Translations under genes and position numbers: made by a program
DNA from: Paramecium octaurelia
Lineage: Eukaryota > Ciliophora > Oligohymenophorea > Peniculida > Parameciidae
Direction of reading: 5' to 3'
DNA: 64,000 bases
NCBI GenBank assembly: GCA_905182995.1
Contig: CAJJDP010000097.1
Span: 3,897-67,896 of the forward strand
The notes under the pieces: model-generated
The model's input: the letters and a program-made list of their open reading frames with translations, nothing else
The model's database searches: none
What the model was told of the DNA's origin: nothing
Part shown: positions 13,086 through 26,649 of the stretch, piece by piece
Layout of the letters: each line of letters starts with the position of its first letter
How positions within the stretch are numbered: the stretch's first letter is position 1

Positions 13086-16000
13086 TCAATCATATTGACT
13101 TGTGATTACACTATCTTACTTCTATATTCTTGATTTAAAGATGTATTTTTCTATTTCATCTAATATTTCTATTTCTGCAGCCTTAAATAAAACTATCGAA
13201 AATGGTTTTTTGAGGGAGTTTTATTCCAAACTTACTAATTCTTAAAGAGTACTCTCCATAGTTAATTATAAAATTTAAATCATCATATTATTATAGTTTT
13301 GCTGATTAGAGTAATGTTAGAACTCTGTAAGAAATGTATTTGAAATTGTGATACCATTGTTGTTAATCAGTTATTTATTTTTCAACTCATTAATTATACT
13401 TTAAGCCAATAAATTTTCGTCAACTTAAATTATTTAGTTCAACTAATTTTTTTTCTCTTAAAATTACTAAGCTTAAAGATTAAAATTGTCAATAGACTAC
13501 TTATAAATAAAATTCTTACTTAATTTAATTAATTTAATGCATGTGTATTTCCTTTAAATTAGTTTATTTAGTTCTTAATGTACTCTTATTAGTCGGCTAA
13601 TTATTTGGCTTAATCATTTATCCTTTATACTTGTTCATTCGCATGAATTATATACTAATACTAAAAAATTAATGCTATTGGTTCTGTATGGTTGCAGAGC
13701 TCTTTAAACTCTTCACACATCTTCATGAATTATGGCCTTATTACTTTCTAATAAAAATGATTCATTGATTCTTTATACGGTATTTTTAATTCATCACATT
13801 CATGTTAAATATCTTTGTCATATATATTAAATGAGGCATTTAAATAGTTTTAAATCAAATTGGTATTGATAAATTGATTAATTTCATTTTGATGTGATTA
13901 TTTTTCAAAAAAAATATCTAATAAAAGAATATTTTTCTGAAGTTCACAATCTTCATTGTAACAAATTTAATAATTCCCTTTAAATTGTTTAATTTCATTG
14001 TTAAGTCTTTTTTCATATTATTTATAATCTTCAATTCTGTTTTAGAGCCCATGATATTTTTTGTTACCCTAGATTGAACAAATTTCTTAAGCTTCTTCTT
14101 TTAATTCATTTTCTGACTTTTTTGTTTTTCTTTTAGTTATCTATAATTTTAAATATTTTTTTGCTAATCCAAAAAACTTTTTATGAAATCCATTAACGGT
14201 TCCTTTAGATTATTAAAAACATGTATTGATTAAATCGTATAATTCTTTAGAAGTTTCTTCAGAAATAGCTCCATTTTTTGTTTAATCTCTTAAGACTTCT
14301 GTTGCCAAATTTAATATTTGATTAGTATTTAAAGTTTGTAAAGCAGTCTCTTAAATCTATTACAAAGTTTGGTATTAATTTTTGATATCTATTTTGTCAA
14401 TTCACTTAACCAAAAACCTGATTTTTTCAATCCATCAACTGTTATATCAGGGATTTAATCTAAAAATTCAGTAATTCCAATTTATTTTAATGATTAAAAT
14501 CCTTTACTTCCTAATTGAAGAGCCTCCTTTATGCCAGAATGCCCTGCTAAAACTAATGCAGAAGCAATATTAATCAATTTATTTTTTCCCCAAGCTCCCC
14601 AATCAATATCTAATCCTTACCAGGCATTTGTGACAGACTATACCATATCAGAAATTCCTCCAGCTATAAAAGTTTTTCCAATAGGTAAAGCTGCACCACA
14701 AGTTAATGCACTAATAGCGCATCCAATTAGAAATTGACCTATTCCTAATACAAACTATGTTAGTCTTTGCCACCATTTTCTTTTTTTCTTTTTTTTTTTT
14801 TGTTTTGATAACTCTTCCAACTAGAGGTAAGGGTCCATCATTAATAATTTCTTTTTAATCATTAATTGAGTTTCTTTCATCACCATTTTTATTACTTTCT
14901 TTGCATTGAAAAGGGATAAAACCTACTTCAATATTTTCCTGGGCTGTATTGAATTAATTAAGAGTATTTAAGGTAGCATTAATATTTTTAATAAATTCTT
15001 CATATACCTTTATATGATTCTTGGATTTTTAATCATTCCTATCTATTATCTTGCTATTATTTTAATATTTTTCGACTGTAATTAAATTAATGTTATTTTC
15101 TTAAATTTTATTATTTTCAACTTCAACTTCAAGATTTTCTTATTATTAATATTATTTAAAATTCTGGTCATTTTAGGTTGGGTCAATTTAATTTGATTAC
15201 TAATGCTATTTAATAAATTGAATAGGATCTAGATCAAATTCAAGTTATGGCAACATTTTAATTTGTTCTTGAATATTATATTATCCAATTTCTTCAAGAT
15301 TGTTAGAAAATTAGTCAATTTAAGATCGATTTAATTTTAATGCAGTTGAAAATCCTTTTTCATCATCAATTTTCTGTTGAAATAAATACTTTGCTTTCTA
15401 CAATGATTATATTCCATCCTCATACTACTTCTATTTTATTTAATATAATCCTGAATAATATTATGCAGAAGGATCAACCTCTGAAATGCTAACAGCCTAC
15501 TACAGTATGTATAAATTTTCCTTTTACAATCCTTGAGAAATCAAATATTTTGGATTTTAGGCATCATTTGAATTCAAAATTTTCTCAATATCATTTTCAT
15601 TTAATCCTGTTTCTTGATTTTCCTCCAAATACAGCCCCCACCTCTCTTCTAATTCTTGGAAAGCGTTAGGTTCCATCCTGAAATTGACCATGGCTTTTGC
15701 AATTTTGCAGAACTTTTCAAAGCATCTATCCTCATTTTCCAATCTTTTCATTTCTTTTTCAATTTCATCGGAATAAAATTATTCATTAACATTTCTTAAT
15801 ATTACAAGGATATCTAAACTTGTAGGATTTTTGTTATTTACTTTTAAATTCTTGAAAGCATCTTTTTGTAAATTTCCCAAATAACAATTTTCCTCTTCAT
15901 TCACAATAAGTTAAGCAGTTCCTTTTTTACCTTGCCTTCCTGTTCTACCAAAGCCTTATTGTTATATTCTTATATTTCTAGGTAAAAATGACATAATCAC

Positions 16001-17602
16001 ATGGAGTCCTCCATTATCTTCTAAATCTTAGTTTGTTATAAGATCTGTTCCTCTTCCAGCCAAATTCGTTGCAATGATTAGAGTACCAGACCTAACTTCA
16101 TGATCTATTTTCTAATTGTTGTCAAAGTATACAATAGAATTATAATTTTTTTATTTGAAATACTATTAAATTTTATGGACATCCTAAATCGTCCGATTAA
16201 TAATAAGAACTGCTCTCTTTTTATTCATCTATTCTTAAACAGCCTAAAATATAGCATTTTTCCACTCTTCTTCATTAGGGGCTGCATATCCTGTCTCTTC
16301 CTTTAAGAGCCTTTTTTTATTGGGTGGCATGAAAATAAAATCAACATTATACTCCTTAGCTAATAAATTCTATGTAACTTATGAACCTAAAGTGCCAGTC
16401 AATCCTAAAATTTTATTTTTGTATCTTTTGAAAAAGGAAACATTGGACAGATAGTTTGTGTTAATTGTCAGTGGAGTCATCGATATATTATGCTTTAATT
16501 ATACAAATTGATGTAGTCCTTTATCCAAATGCATATTATCCCCATGTATCACTCCTGTGTTCTAATAATCAATTATTCGAACCTTATCATTTTCAATTTG
16601 ATAATGGCAATACTAATGGAGTTTATATTTTGCAAGAATGGCATTTTCAATCCATGTTTTCTTCATAAAATTGATATATTTCAATCTATATTTAGGTATA
16701 AATTAGTGTAATACTTCTTCTAGCTAGAGGTTTATAGCAGATTCAATATATTCTTTCAAGTCAACGCTATAATAATTGTCTTTATCCACAATCATAACTT
16801 TATTTTCTGTTGATAAGTTTGATTCTGTCTTACAAATTTCATCCCAGATTAATCTAAGAACTTTAGTTAAATCAACCATTCCTGGTATAGGGGCACTTAG
16901 CATGGTTTTATGGCTATTTCCATCTATCAGCATAGAATCAACTTCATCCACAATAATATATTCTTATTTTCTACTACCCATGGTTCCTCTTTCTGAGTAT
17001 TCATGTCTTAAAATATCTGCTTCAAAACTATGGGGATCACCATAAATTACTGAGCATTTATAACATGGTAGCATTTCGTTATAGCATTTCTATGTTTCAT
17101 TTATATTATGGGATACTGAAACTGAAAATGATTTATAAAATGATTCCAATTATTCAACATCTCTAGTTGCCAAAACAGAAGAGCTAGTTACAACATCAAC
17201 ATTAGAATTTTTCTTTTTATTCAATAAAATTGCAAGCATGGCTACGATTAGAGATTTCCCTTCTCCAGTATAAATTTAAGCTAAGCGACCTTTATTGGAA
17301 TTATGATTATATAATTCTAATACTGATAATAATTAGACTGGTCTTGGATAATATGAAAAGTGTTCCATTACTTTTAAGCATAAGAATAATAAGTCTTCAC
17401 ACAATAATTACGAAGACTTTGTAAAAGTTATACATTCTACATCCAAATCTTATTCATTCTCAAGTTAGGAATACACTTATTAGAGTAATTGTAATTATTC
17501 TTAACTAGATCTCTAATTGATTAAGTCAAATTCTTTAAACATATCATTTATTATTTATTCATAATTTGCTGACCAATTGTTATATTCGATCAACAGATCC
17601 AT
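13086..17602 (-). CDS. SecA-type preprotein translocase motor protein (nuclear, ciliate)
   Basis: About 1487 residues. The N-terminal half is a bacterial-style SecA DEAD motor: Walker A YTGEGKS near residue 113, Walker B DEVDSMLID near 219, then GLTGTLGS, the SecA signature ATNLAGRGTDL and GRTGRQG. The C-terminal half is Q/N-rich and charged, with a poly-Lys stretch, one hydrophobic glycine-rich segment (FLIGCAISALTCGAALPIG) and a long coiled-coil-like tail. Known SecA proteins use ATP to push polypeptides through SecY; the partner and compartment here are unknown. The start at 17602 gives a complete motor. Two introns fit at 14389-14417 (29 nt) and 13497-13519 (23 nt). The frame needs one base fewer at the T13 run 14789-14801, which is a sequencing slip or a real frameshift. 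Confidence 0.88.
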
Positions 17603-20222
17603 CTTTACTAAAAGATTATTTTGTTTGTAATTAAAATTTTAATATTAATAATAATAATAATTATTCAAATTCGATTATAAACTTTGAAATGCACTTTAGA
17701 TAATCTAGATATTCTATAATTTATAATATTCCATAACTTCGCCTTATAAATATATGTCCAAAATTTTAATTAATTAGTATTGATTATTTAATTTATTTTC
17801 TTTCTCTGGAATGTTTAAGGCTGATTAAATAATGATAAGAAGATGATGGGCCTATAAAATTACTGACAGAACTTCAAATAGTCAAATTCTAACATACACA
17901 GAATTTATTCGGACGAAGTATAACTATATTGTATTGTGTACACAACATAGTACTACATCTCAACTAGATATTGGAAGGATTATTTTATAATTTTATATTT
18001 TATTTTCTTAATTTTAAGATTGCTGCTATTAATTAGATTAAATATTCTGATTCTTTATTAATTATTTTGAAATTTTCCTTCTATTAAATTTAATAAACTG
18101 TGGTAATGTGAAAAATTCAAAATGATAATATTAAGTGGAAAAGCCATTATGAGCTATGTAAACATTTTTATGATCATAATTTTTATAGTAAATTGTATTC
18201 CATGTAATATTGCATTATTCAAAATATTTATGTTATAATCTTAATTTATTTCATATTGATAACAAAATAGATTTTCAAATTTTACATACAAATTATTATG
18301 AGGTAATTCCATCTGTTTTTTAAGTTTAAATGGTTATGAAACTATTTTTCAAATTTGCTGTAATTTACTAATTTCAGACAGAATATTTAGTGAAAAATCA
18401 TAATGCATAAGGAATGAATTGAAAAATCTGGATAGCGCATGATAAGAACGATAAAATTTTAAGGTAACAGGATGCTAAGAAAAATTCCCATTTTGAGGTT
18501 TCCTAAATATAATCAAATATGAGTCATCATAGTCCTTTAATATACTGGTTTAGTCCTACTTCTATAACTTAGAAACGAATGATTGAAGGGCTAATTTCTA
18601 CTCAATGACTGATGCGATAAGGTTTAATGCTTAATATTAAAATATAGGCAAATGCGTTCTATTTAGAATCTTCATAAGCTTTTGAATTTCATATGATGAA
18701 TGAAGCATTTTTCTTTTTTTAACTATTTTTGTTCACCTATCAAATCGCTCAAAAAATTTCACAAAAAAACTACTTTAAACTAAAATTTCCTTTAATTTGT
18801 ACAGTATTAATAAGTGTATTAAAAATTTTTGTTTCAGTTATTTTTAATTCATGATCTCAAGAAAGGGATTCAAATTACAAACACTAATTTATAAAATTAA
18901 TTCTTAATTATCAAACAAAAAATTAAATCCACAGAGTTTATAATTTTATACTAGTGATTTGATAAGAGAAGAGTTATTGAAGATCTAACTCATACAAACA
19001 GTCCTATCTGATGCAATTCATTGGATGGTTGAGATTATTACAACTTTAAAGTAAAAATTGATAAATTCAATTTGCAGTTTTGAGGAATGAGGAAATAGTT
19101 GAATTTTGAAGTTAGAAATTCATCATGAGAGAGATCGACAAATATATAAGGATCTAGGTAAATCTATCTTTAAGATTATATCATAAATACTAGGTATCCA
19201 AAAAAGGAACTTAAAGATGATAATAACGAAAACTAAGTGTAACAGAGTTTGAAGTTATTAGAAGAAGAAAAATACAATAAAACAATCCTTTATTTCATAA
19301 GTCAAAAGTATAAAATGTTTATTATATCTATCATACTAAAAAGATAAAATTAACCTTTTTGTGATAAAAATAATAGTTCTTAGTTATATATATTAAAAAT
19401 ATTGATAATTTTCACAAATGAAAAAAATAAAAAACGAAAACTTCTGGAATGAATAAACTTAAATTCTAGAATTTCAATAGAATAGTAATCAGCATAATTT
19501 GAATTTAATTTATTTGGTTTGTCAAATTCCATAATTGATTCTTGATATTTGTTTAATCTTTATAGGTTTCCTCTTTGCTGATAATTCTCATCTAATTAAT
19601 GATGTAAGTATAGAATTAGAAATATTTGAAAAATGGATAATATATTTTGGATAAATTTGAATTAATGATTTTATGGTACTAGATAATTGAATTGGGTGCA
19701 TTCAGAATTTATTTGAGTTAACCTTTAGATTTAATTTTTTTATAAATTCTTCTATTACAATTAAGATTCAAACATTATTATTGTCTAAATTATATATTTG
19801 TTTTATAGCTCTAAAGCAAATGGAATTCGAAAGCTAAAGGCTTTGAAGAAAATAATTAGGGATGGAAAAATATTTGTGAATTATGATTATGGTTAATCAC
19901 ATGATTACCACGACGATAATTATTAAGAAAAATGAATTTGTATAGGATATAAAATATTGAGAATTAATTGAAATCGACATTACAAAAGGAAAAGAAAATC
20001 ATCGATCAAATTTAGAAAACAGTAAAAGATTGCTACTTTATAAATCAATTTCAAAATTAAACTTATAATATCTAGTAATTTGCAGCTATATTATTTATTG
20101 TAAAGGCTTAATGAATGAGAGGATCATCACTAATTTCAAGTATGGCTTGCCATTAGAAAAAAAACAATAAAAGCATAAAAGGAAAGCAGTTGATATAAAA
20201 TATAAAATTATCTATTAAAATT
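17603..20222. other. gene-poor interval with minor remnants
   Basis: Nothing intact was seen. A plus-strand fragment near 18955-19090 reads SDLIREELLKIQ and IHWMVEIITTLK before TGA, and another near 19880 is D/H/Y-rich (SHDYHDDNYQE). The rest is AT-rich with no conserved motif. Confidence 0.5.
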
Positions 20223-22262
20223 TCATATTTTTAATTCATTGCCTTTTTGATTGTTCTAAATATCAATTTCGGTCCATTTACCAACTTTTTTTCCACATTG
20301 ATACTCGCCATTTTTAACTACACAATTTGTAGGTAGAAAATCATCAGACAATTCAGTCCATAGGCCCTACTTAATTTGGGTGCCTTCTTCATCATATGAT
20401 CCGCCACCACTAAATGAAATATAACTATTAAATTTGTCTTACATCTATTTAAATTCTTTTTCTTATTATCCTCTATACATCACATCCCATTACCCAACTT
20501 TATTACCATTTTAATATTCACCTGTATAAATAATTTAAGAATCCCATTTAAACTCTTCAAATAACTCAATCCAACGGCCCAATTTAATCTCGGACCCATC
20601 CTCATCATATAATCCTCCACCACTAAATAAATTTCTATATTATATTTGTACATCTATTTAAATTCATTTTCATATTATTTTCTATACAACACTTCCCATT
20701 TGCCTACTTTTTTACCATTTTTATATTATCCATTATAAATAACTTAAGAATCTAACTTAAAACCTTCACTTTACTCAATCCAGTTACCAAACTTAATCTC
20801 GTCTCCACTTTCATTATATTATCCTCCACCACTAAAGTAAATTTTATTAAAAATATTGCTTACATTTTTTCAAATTGATTACTTCGTCTAAACATAATAT
20901 CCCATATTCCTATTTTTTTACCATTTAAATATTTTCCACTATAAATTACTTAGGAATCAAAAGAAAATTGATTAGATACTTCAACCCAATCCCCCAACTT
21001 ATTTCCATCTTTATTATTATATTATCCTCCACCACTTAAAATATTTCATGTTACTTACATTTGTTTAAATTAATTTTCATATTATTTTCGATACAAAATA
21101 TCCCATCGACCAATTTTTGTACCGTTCAAATAATCTCCATTATAGGTAATTTAAGAATAATAATTAAATTCAGAAGACACTTCGATCCAACTACCAAACT
21201 GAACCTAATCTGCTTCATTATATGATCCCCCTCCACTATTGAATATTTTATGTGCTTTAAATAAAATATTAATACATCCACTCGCTCTTATCGGCAGAAT
21301 GCGGCTTTTTATACCAAATATCCCATCGACCAACTTTTTTCCCTTTTTGATACTCTCCTTAATACGTAAATTCAGAATATTTGCCAAATCCATCGGCCAC
21401 TTCTATCCAAAAGCCTAATTTAATCTCTGACCCTTCCTCATCATACAATCCTCCACCACTAAAAATTTTTTAGATTATATTTTGTACATCTATTTAAATT
21501 CATTTTCATATTATTTTCTATACAACACCTCCCACCTGCCTACTTTTTTACCATTTTTATATTATCCATTATAAATAACTTAAGAATCTAATCTAAACAC
21601 TTCACTTTACTCAATCCATTTACCAAACTTAATCTCTTCTCCACTTTCATTATATGATCCTCCACCACTAAAGTAAATTGTATTACAAATATTGCTTACA
21701 TTTTTTCAAATTGATTACTTCTTCTATATGATAAATCCCAATTACCAATTTTTTTACCATTTTTATATTCACCATTGTAAGTAATTTGTGAATCACCCTA
21801 AAACTTGTCGCTTAAATCAATCCATCTGCCATTCTTTAGTCCTTGTTTATTATAAGATCCACCTCCACTAATTTATATTTCAATAATCAAACATCTAATT
21901 TTCATCATAAATATATATCCATTTCCCATTTTTTATATCATCACAGTATTCTCCGCACATATAAACTTAACCATTTCTTATAATATTTTTCTAAATTCAT
22001 AAATACTTCCAAAACATCTTTGCTAATTCTTTCCATTAACCCTTTTTTTTCCCATCCTCAGAGTACTATCCGCCAACATTGTCTAATATCACTCCATTCC
22101 ATGCAGCTGTCCAATTGCCAACCTTCTAGTTATTCTATCCGTAAATTCCTAACCATTTTAAGTAATGTCTTTATTCTAAATAAGTGAAAGTTTCATATTT
22201 TTGGATTTGATTGTAATTCAATTTCTTTGAATCTTATTGATCGTGTTAATGAGGCCTATTCA
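20223..22262 (-). CDS. tandem GGG/MORN-like repeat protein, one intron per repeat
   Basis: Eight units of about 60 residues follow the pattern IGGGSYDEEG, IKxGxWIEL, SQVIYNGEYKNGKKVG and RWDILYRK. This resembles MORN-type beta-hairpin repeats (MORN_2/YwqK-like), which form membrane- or partner-binding scaffolds; the function here is unknown. Every unit boundary falls in the Ile codon before GGG and carries a phase-2 intron of about 24-40 nt, so each exon is one repeat. Most of these introns end in TAG; the one in the unit at 21038 ends in AAG. The gene ends NELKI-TGA. The N-terminal part (TYLEQRHYLKWLGIYG) is coding, but I found no convincing ATG: the frame stays open to 22747, and one in-frame TGA near 22014 needs a 30-nt intron. 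The 5' end is therefore uncertain. The first exons are repeated artefactually after 23168. Confidence 0.75.
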
Positions 22263-23166
22263 AATTATGAATTTTTCTCTTTACCTTATTCTCTTTTTAT
22301 TGTTTTGGCAACTTGAGCACGTATTTCCCATTTCTATTAATTTAAGTATTATTATGAGTTTTCAATTAAAAATGTTTTATAAATTAATACTCCTAAGTGA
22401 TAGAAGAACAAATTTAATTTAATAAATTTTGTATGTTGAGTAAACGCTTGTTCAATATGAAACGAGACCAATCGAAATAATTCAATCTCTAAATTAATAA
22501 TATTTTTTAGCAAATGTAATTCACAACCTACTCATATTGAATTATATGCTTATTATCAAATTTAGGTAAAATTGAATTAAAAACAATTTTCTTTTTCTAT
22601 TTATATTTGAAAAGCAAATATATTCTTAGTTAAGTCCCTAAACAATAGATTAATTCTATAAAATTGATGTGATAAGATTTGGTTATTTATATTATTATTT
22701 GATTAATTTCATATATAAAGGAAAAATAAGTGGATAATGATATTTGTCAAACACAAAAACTCAGAAAAGCTACGAATTAGAATCTCTTGCTACAAAGAAG
22801 TTATTCTATAAGGATTTTTCATGCTGAGACTCATATCTATTTTTCAATCTAAAAACACCTTAAATAGTTCATATAATAATTTTAAATTGCAACCAGAAGT
22901 ACAATTATACTTAGTTCAAGATTTGAATTCTCTTGAACTAAAATTTTCATTTTTTCTTAGAATAATGTTTTTAATATATAAAAGAACATAGTAAACTATA
23001 TTGATGATTTTTAACATATTTGTATCCTACTTATTGCTTTCTAACTTTCAGCTTATATTTTTAGAATTAATTTTCATAAGCAATTAGTTTAAGGTTTCTG
23101 TTGCGTGCTTTTGTGCGCGAATAAGTCGAAGTCATTAAATTTTTATGTTGATTATTATCTGGTATA
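21930..23166. repeat. left copy of a 1237-bp exact duplication (probable assembly overlap)
   Basis: Bases 21930-23166 recur exactly at 23168-24404. The copy includes the 5' part of the GGG-repeat gene plus upstream AT-rich sequence in which I see no gene (22748-23166). Confidence 0.9.
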
Positions 23167-23167
23167 N
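23167..23167. other. single-N contig junction
   Basis: The N lies exactly between the two identical 1237-bp copies. Confidence 0.85.
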
Positions 23168-24404
23168 TTTTTATATCATCACAGTATTCTCCGCACATAT
23201 AAACTTAACCATTTCTTATAATATTTTTCTAAATTCATAAATACTTCCAAAACATCTTTGCTAATTCTTTCCATTAACCCTTTTTTTTCCCATCCTCAGA
23301 GTACTATCCGCCAACATTGTCTAATATCACTCCATTCCATGCAGCTGTCCAATTGCCAACCTTCTAGTTATTCTATCCGTAAATTCCTAACCATTTTAAG
23401 TAATGTCTTTATTCTAAATAAGTGAAAGTTTCATATTTTTGGATTTGATTGTAATTCAATTTCTTTGAATCTTATTGATCGTGTTAATGAGGCCTATTCA
23501 AATTATGAATTTTTCTCTTTACCTTATTCTCTTTTTATTGTTTTGGCAACTTGAGCACGTATTTCCCATTTCTATTAATTTAAGTATTATTATGAGTTTT
23601 CAATTAAAAATGTTTTATAAATTAATACTCCTAAGTGATAGAAGAACAAATTTAATTTAATAAATTTTGTATGTTGAGTAAACGCTTGTTCAATATGAAA
23701 CGAGACCAATCGAAATAATTCAATCTCTAAATTAATAATATTTTTTAGCAAATGTAATTCACAACCTACTCATATTGAATTATATGCTTATTATCAAATT
23801 TAGGTAAAATTGAATTAAAAACAATTTTCTTTTTCTATTTATATTTGAAAAGCAAATATATTCTTAGTTAAGTCCCTAAACAATAGATTAATTCTATAAA
23901 ATTGATGTGATAAGATTTGGTTATTTATATTATTATTTGATTAATTTCATATATAAAGGAAAAATAAGTGGATAATGATATTTGTCAAACACAAAAACTC
24001 AGAAAAGCTACGAATTAGAATCTCTTGCTACAAAGAAGTTATTCTATAAGGATTTTTCATGCTGAGACTCATATCTATTTTTCAATCTAAAAACACCTTA
24101 AATAGTTCATATAATAATTTTAAATTGCAACCAGAAGTACAATTATACTTAGTTCAAGATTTGAATTCTCTTGAACTAAAATTTTCATTTTTTCTTAGAA
24201 TAATGTTTTTAATATATAAAAGAACATAGTAAACTATATTGATGATTTTTAACATATTTGTATCCTACTTATTGCTTTCTAACTTTCAGCTTATATTTTT
24301 AGAATTAATTTTCATAAGCAATTAGTTTAAGGTTTCTGTTGCGTGCTTTTGTGCGCGAATAAGTCGAAGTCATTAAATTTTTATGTTGATTATTATCTGG
24401 TATA
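23168..24404. repeat. right copy of the 1237-bp duplication, with a partial GGG-repeat gene
   Basis: It is identical to 21930-23166. The minus-strand reading at 23168-23500 is the same N-terminal exon (YLEQRHYLKWLG) and is cut at the junction, so it is not a second gene. Confidence 0.9.
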
Positions 24405-25511
24405 GTTGAGGTTTTTTATGTTTGAATAAATTGTAAGTTTTATTTCGTTCATGAAAACTAATTGTGATTTAAATTTAAAAACAAATCAGACTAATTTAAG
24501 CTTAATTCTAAACTTAATTTTTATTTTTATTTTTTTAACTTAGTAATATTATTAGATAATTAAGAAAAACTCAAGCATCTAATCTTAAAAACCCAAAAGT
24601 TATTATTAAATTATTTATTCAAACTTCAGAGTTAAAGGTAATGATTAAAATTAATTTATCATTTAAATGATTTTACTCATCACTCCTACTCACATTGGAG
24701 CTTAGTTTTTTTTTGTTGCAAAAATTTTGCTTAATAGAGGATTTGATCAAGTTTTTTTAAAAGCTCAAAAGACAAGCCAAAACATAAATCATGAAGAATA
24801 AGATCTGATAATTAATATGAAGATACCAAAAATAAGTATTTACAAATTATAACTCCATTTATTAAAATTTTTTGAAATTTCATATTAGTTTACTTAGTGA
24901 ATTTTTCAATTTACTTACTTGAACTGATCTGCATCAAAGTTATCAAAATCTTAAAAATTATTAGATGATGAGAATTCATTTTAGAGGGCAAAACTGTTAA
25001 TTAATGTAAATAAATTTATCATTGTTTATTTTCTAAGTATTTAGAAATGGTTCAATAAAATTTGATTAAGAAGTCTTTTTGTTTCTAATAACTTACTTTT
25101 GGTTTAAATTATTCTTTTGGAATGGTTTATCTAGATATAAGCAAAAACAACAATGAAACTTGTATTTAAGTTAAAACAAATAATTTAAAATCTCAAATTT
25201 TACTATGTTATCTTACATATTAATTATAATATAACACATTAAAAGAATGTGATAATCTAGAATCAAAAAATGATCTTTAACTAAGTCCTAAACAAAAGAC
25301 ATGTCATCGGAATTCTATCATATTGTAAGAGTATTTCAAAAAAATTGAGCATACATATTTCTATATTTTATACTTAGACTCTTAATTTATTAGATTATAA
25401 TTATAGGTCTTTGCAAAGAATTAAATTTTTAAAGCGTGCAAACTTAAGTTTTTCTGAAGATTTTCATAATCCTATATACATAATTTATAATATTATAATC
25501 ATAACCAACAA
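24405..25511. other. gene-poor interval with a minus-strand remnant
   Basis: Around 24910-24990 the minus strand reads FALQNEFSSSNNFQDFDN, ending at a GTAAATTG donor-like site. Near 25115 it reads YLDKPFQKNNLNQK. These look like exons of a decayed or unresolved small gene; I found no start or end. Confidence 0.35.
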
Positions 25512-26649
25512 TCAAAAAGTTTATTTGCAAAAATATTTATCCACTATTTATTTGGCTTCATCTTCAGAATAAGGTTTAAATGGTTTGTATACTTTTTTTA
25601 TTGGAACACTGTTTTTTTCGAAATTTGTCTTTAAAATATCTTCTGGTTATGATTCGTGAATTGGAGATGGCTAATCTTAATGAAGTTTAGGAAATTCATT
25701 TTTAGATTAAACCTAGAGTTTCTGATTTATAGCTTTTTATTTGGTATATTATTTTTCAGCATTCGGAAAAATATTTTTTAAAGCTTGAAAATTATTACTA
25801 TGATTGTAAGGCATTAGATGATCTACTGATTTTGTTAAAACAAGAGCGCTTTTATAATGTTTTAATTAAGTGTTTTGTGAGAACATAGTTTTTTCTTATA
25901 TGCCAAATGCTTCATCTTATTTAAATGTACGCAGGCTTGTGGAATAGGTAGTGTAAGGATTTTTCCTTATTACAGGATTAAAAGGCAGCTTTCCTGATGT
26001 TTCCAATTCTTCCTATCGTAACCTTTTAAATTCAATTTGAGAATTCTCTGATTCAAGATAAATAAAATTATCCTCTGGATTGCGATAAGCTATCTAACTC
26101 CAAGCTTGTTTAGAATTGAAATTTGCAGATTATGACTTAAATGTATCTTTACTCATCCATTTCTCTTTCATAGTAGCTTTCCAGTTAGGTTTCTAGATCA
26201 TTGTTACATTTCTGAATGAATGATCAATAATTGAAGTGTTTTCTAGTTTTTCTTAAAGCCTTTCATTCTCTGTTCTTGGGTTCTTACCATATCTCATAGG
26301 CATCTTTTCAGCAGCCAAGATTTCATTTCTCATGTTTTTAGGGAAGCTATTGTATGGCCCAGCTTGAAGATGATTATTATTAAATTCTTCTTAAGCTTCC
26401 TAGGCTCTTATTTTAGCAGGCTTATATCTTTTATTATAAATTGGAGGATTGGGATCATGGGTTCGATTGACAAATTCATGTAATTCAGGATTTAATAATG
26501 GAATGCTTCCACTTCTAATACCTAATTTTTTACAATTTAATACTTTTCACAAAGCTTAAACTATGATTTGAATTGATATATTTCTTTATTCTTTCAGAGC
26601 TTTAGGCTGCTAATTATATAACACTACTTTAAAATGTTTACTATTTCAT
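25512..26649 (-). CDS. ciliate-specific hypothetical protein
   Basis: 371 residues with one 22-nt intron (26522-26543). The start MKQQTFQSSVIQLA is the only ATG that joins in frame across the intron. The protein is hydrophilic, with no membrane segment or recognised catalytic motif. It contains LLNPELHEFVNRTHDPNP, an Arg/Asn-rich centre and a lysine-rich end (PIKKVYKPFKPYSEDEAK). The style suggests a structural or cytoskeletal protein, but I do not recognise the family. The first 50 bases overlap a coding-like frame of the decayed gene upstream. Confidence 0.7.

Noticed and set aside
16100-17424. Plus-strand open frames of 60-89 codons across this interval
   Set aside because: They lie antisense to the well-supported SecA-like motor domain and encode hydrophobic shadow sequence.
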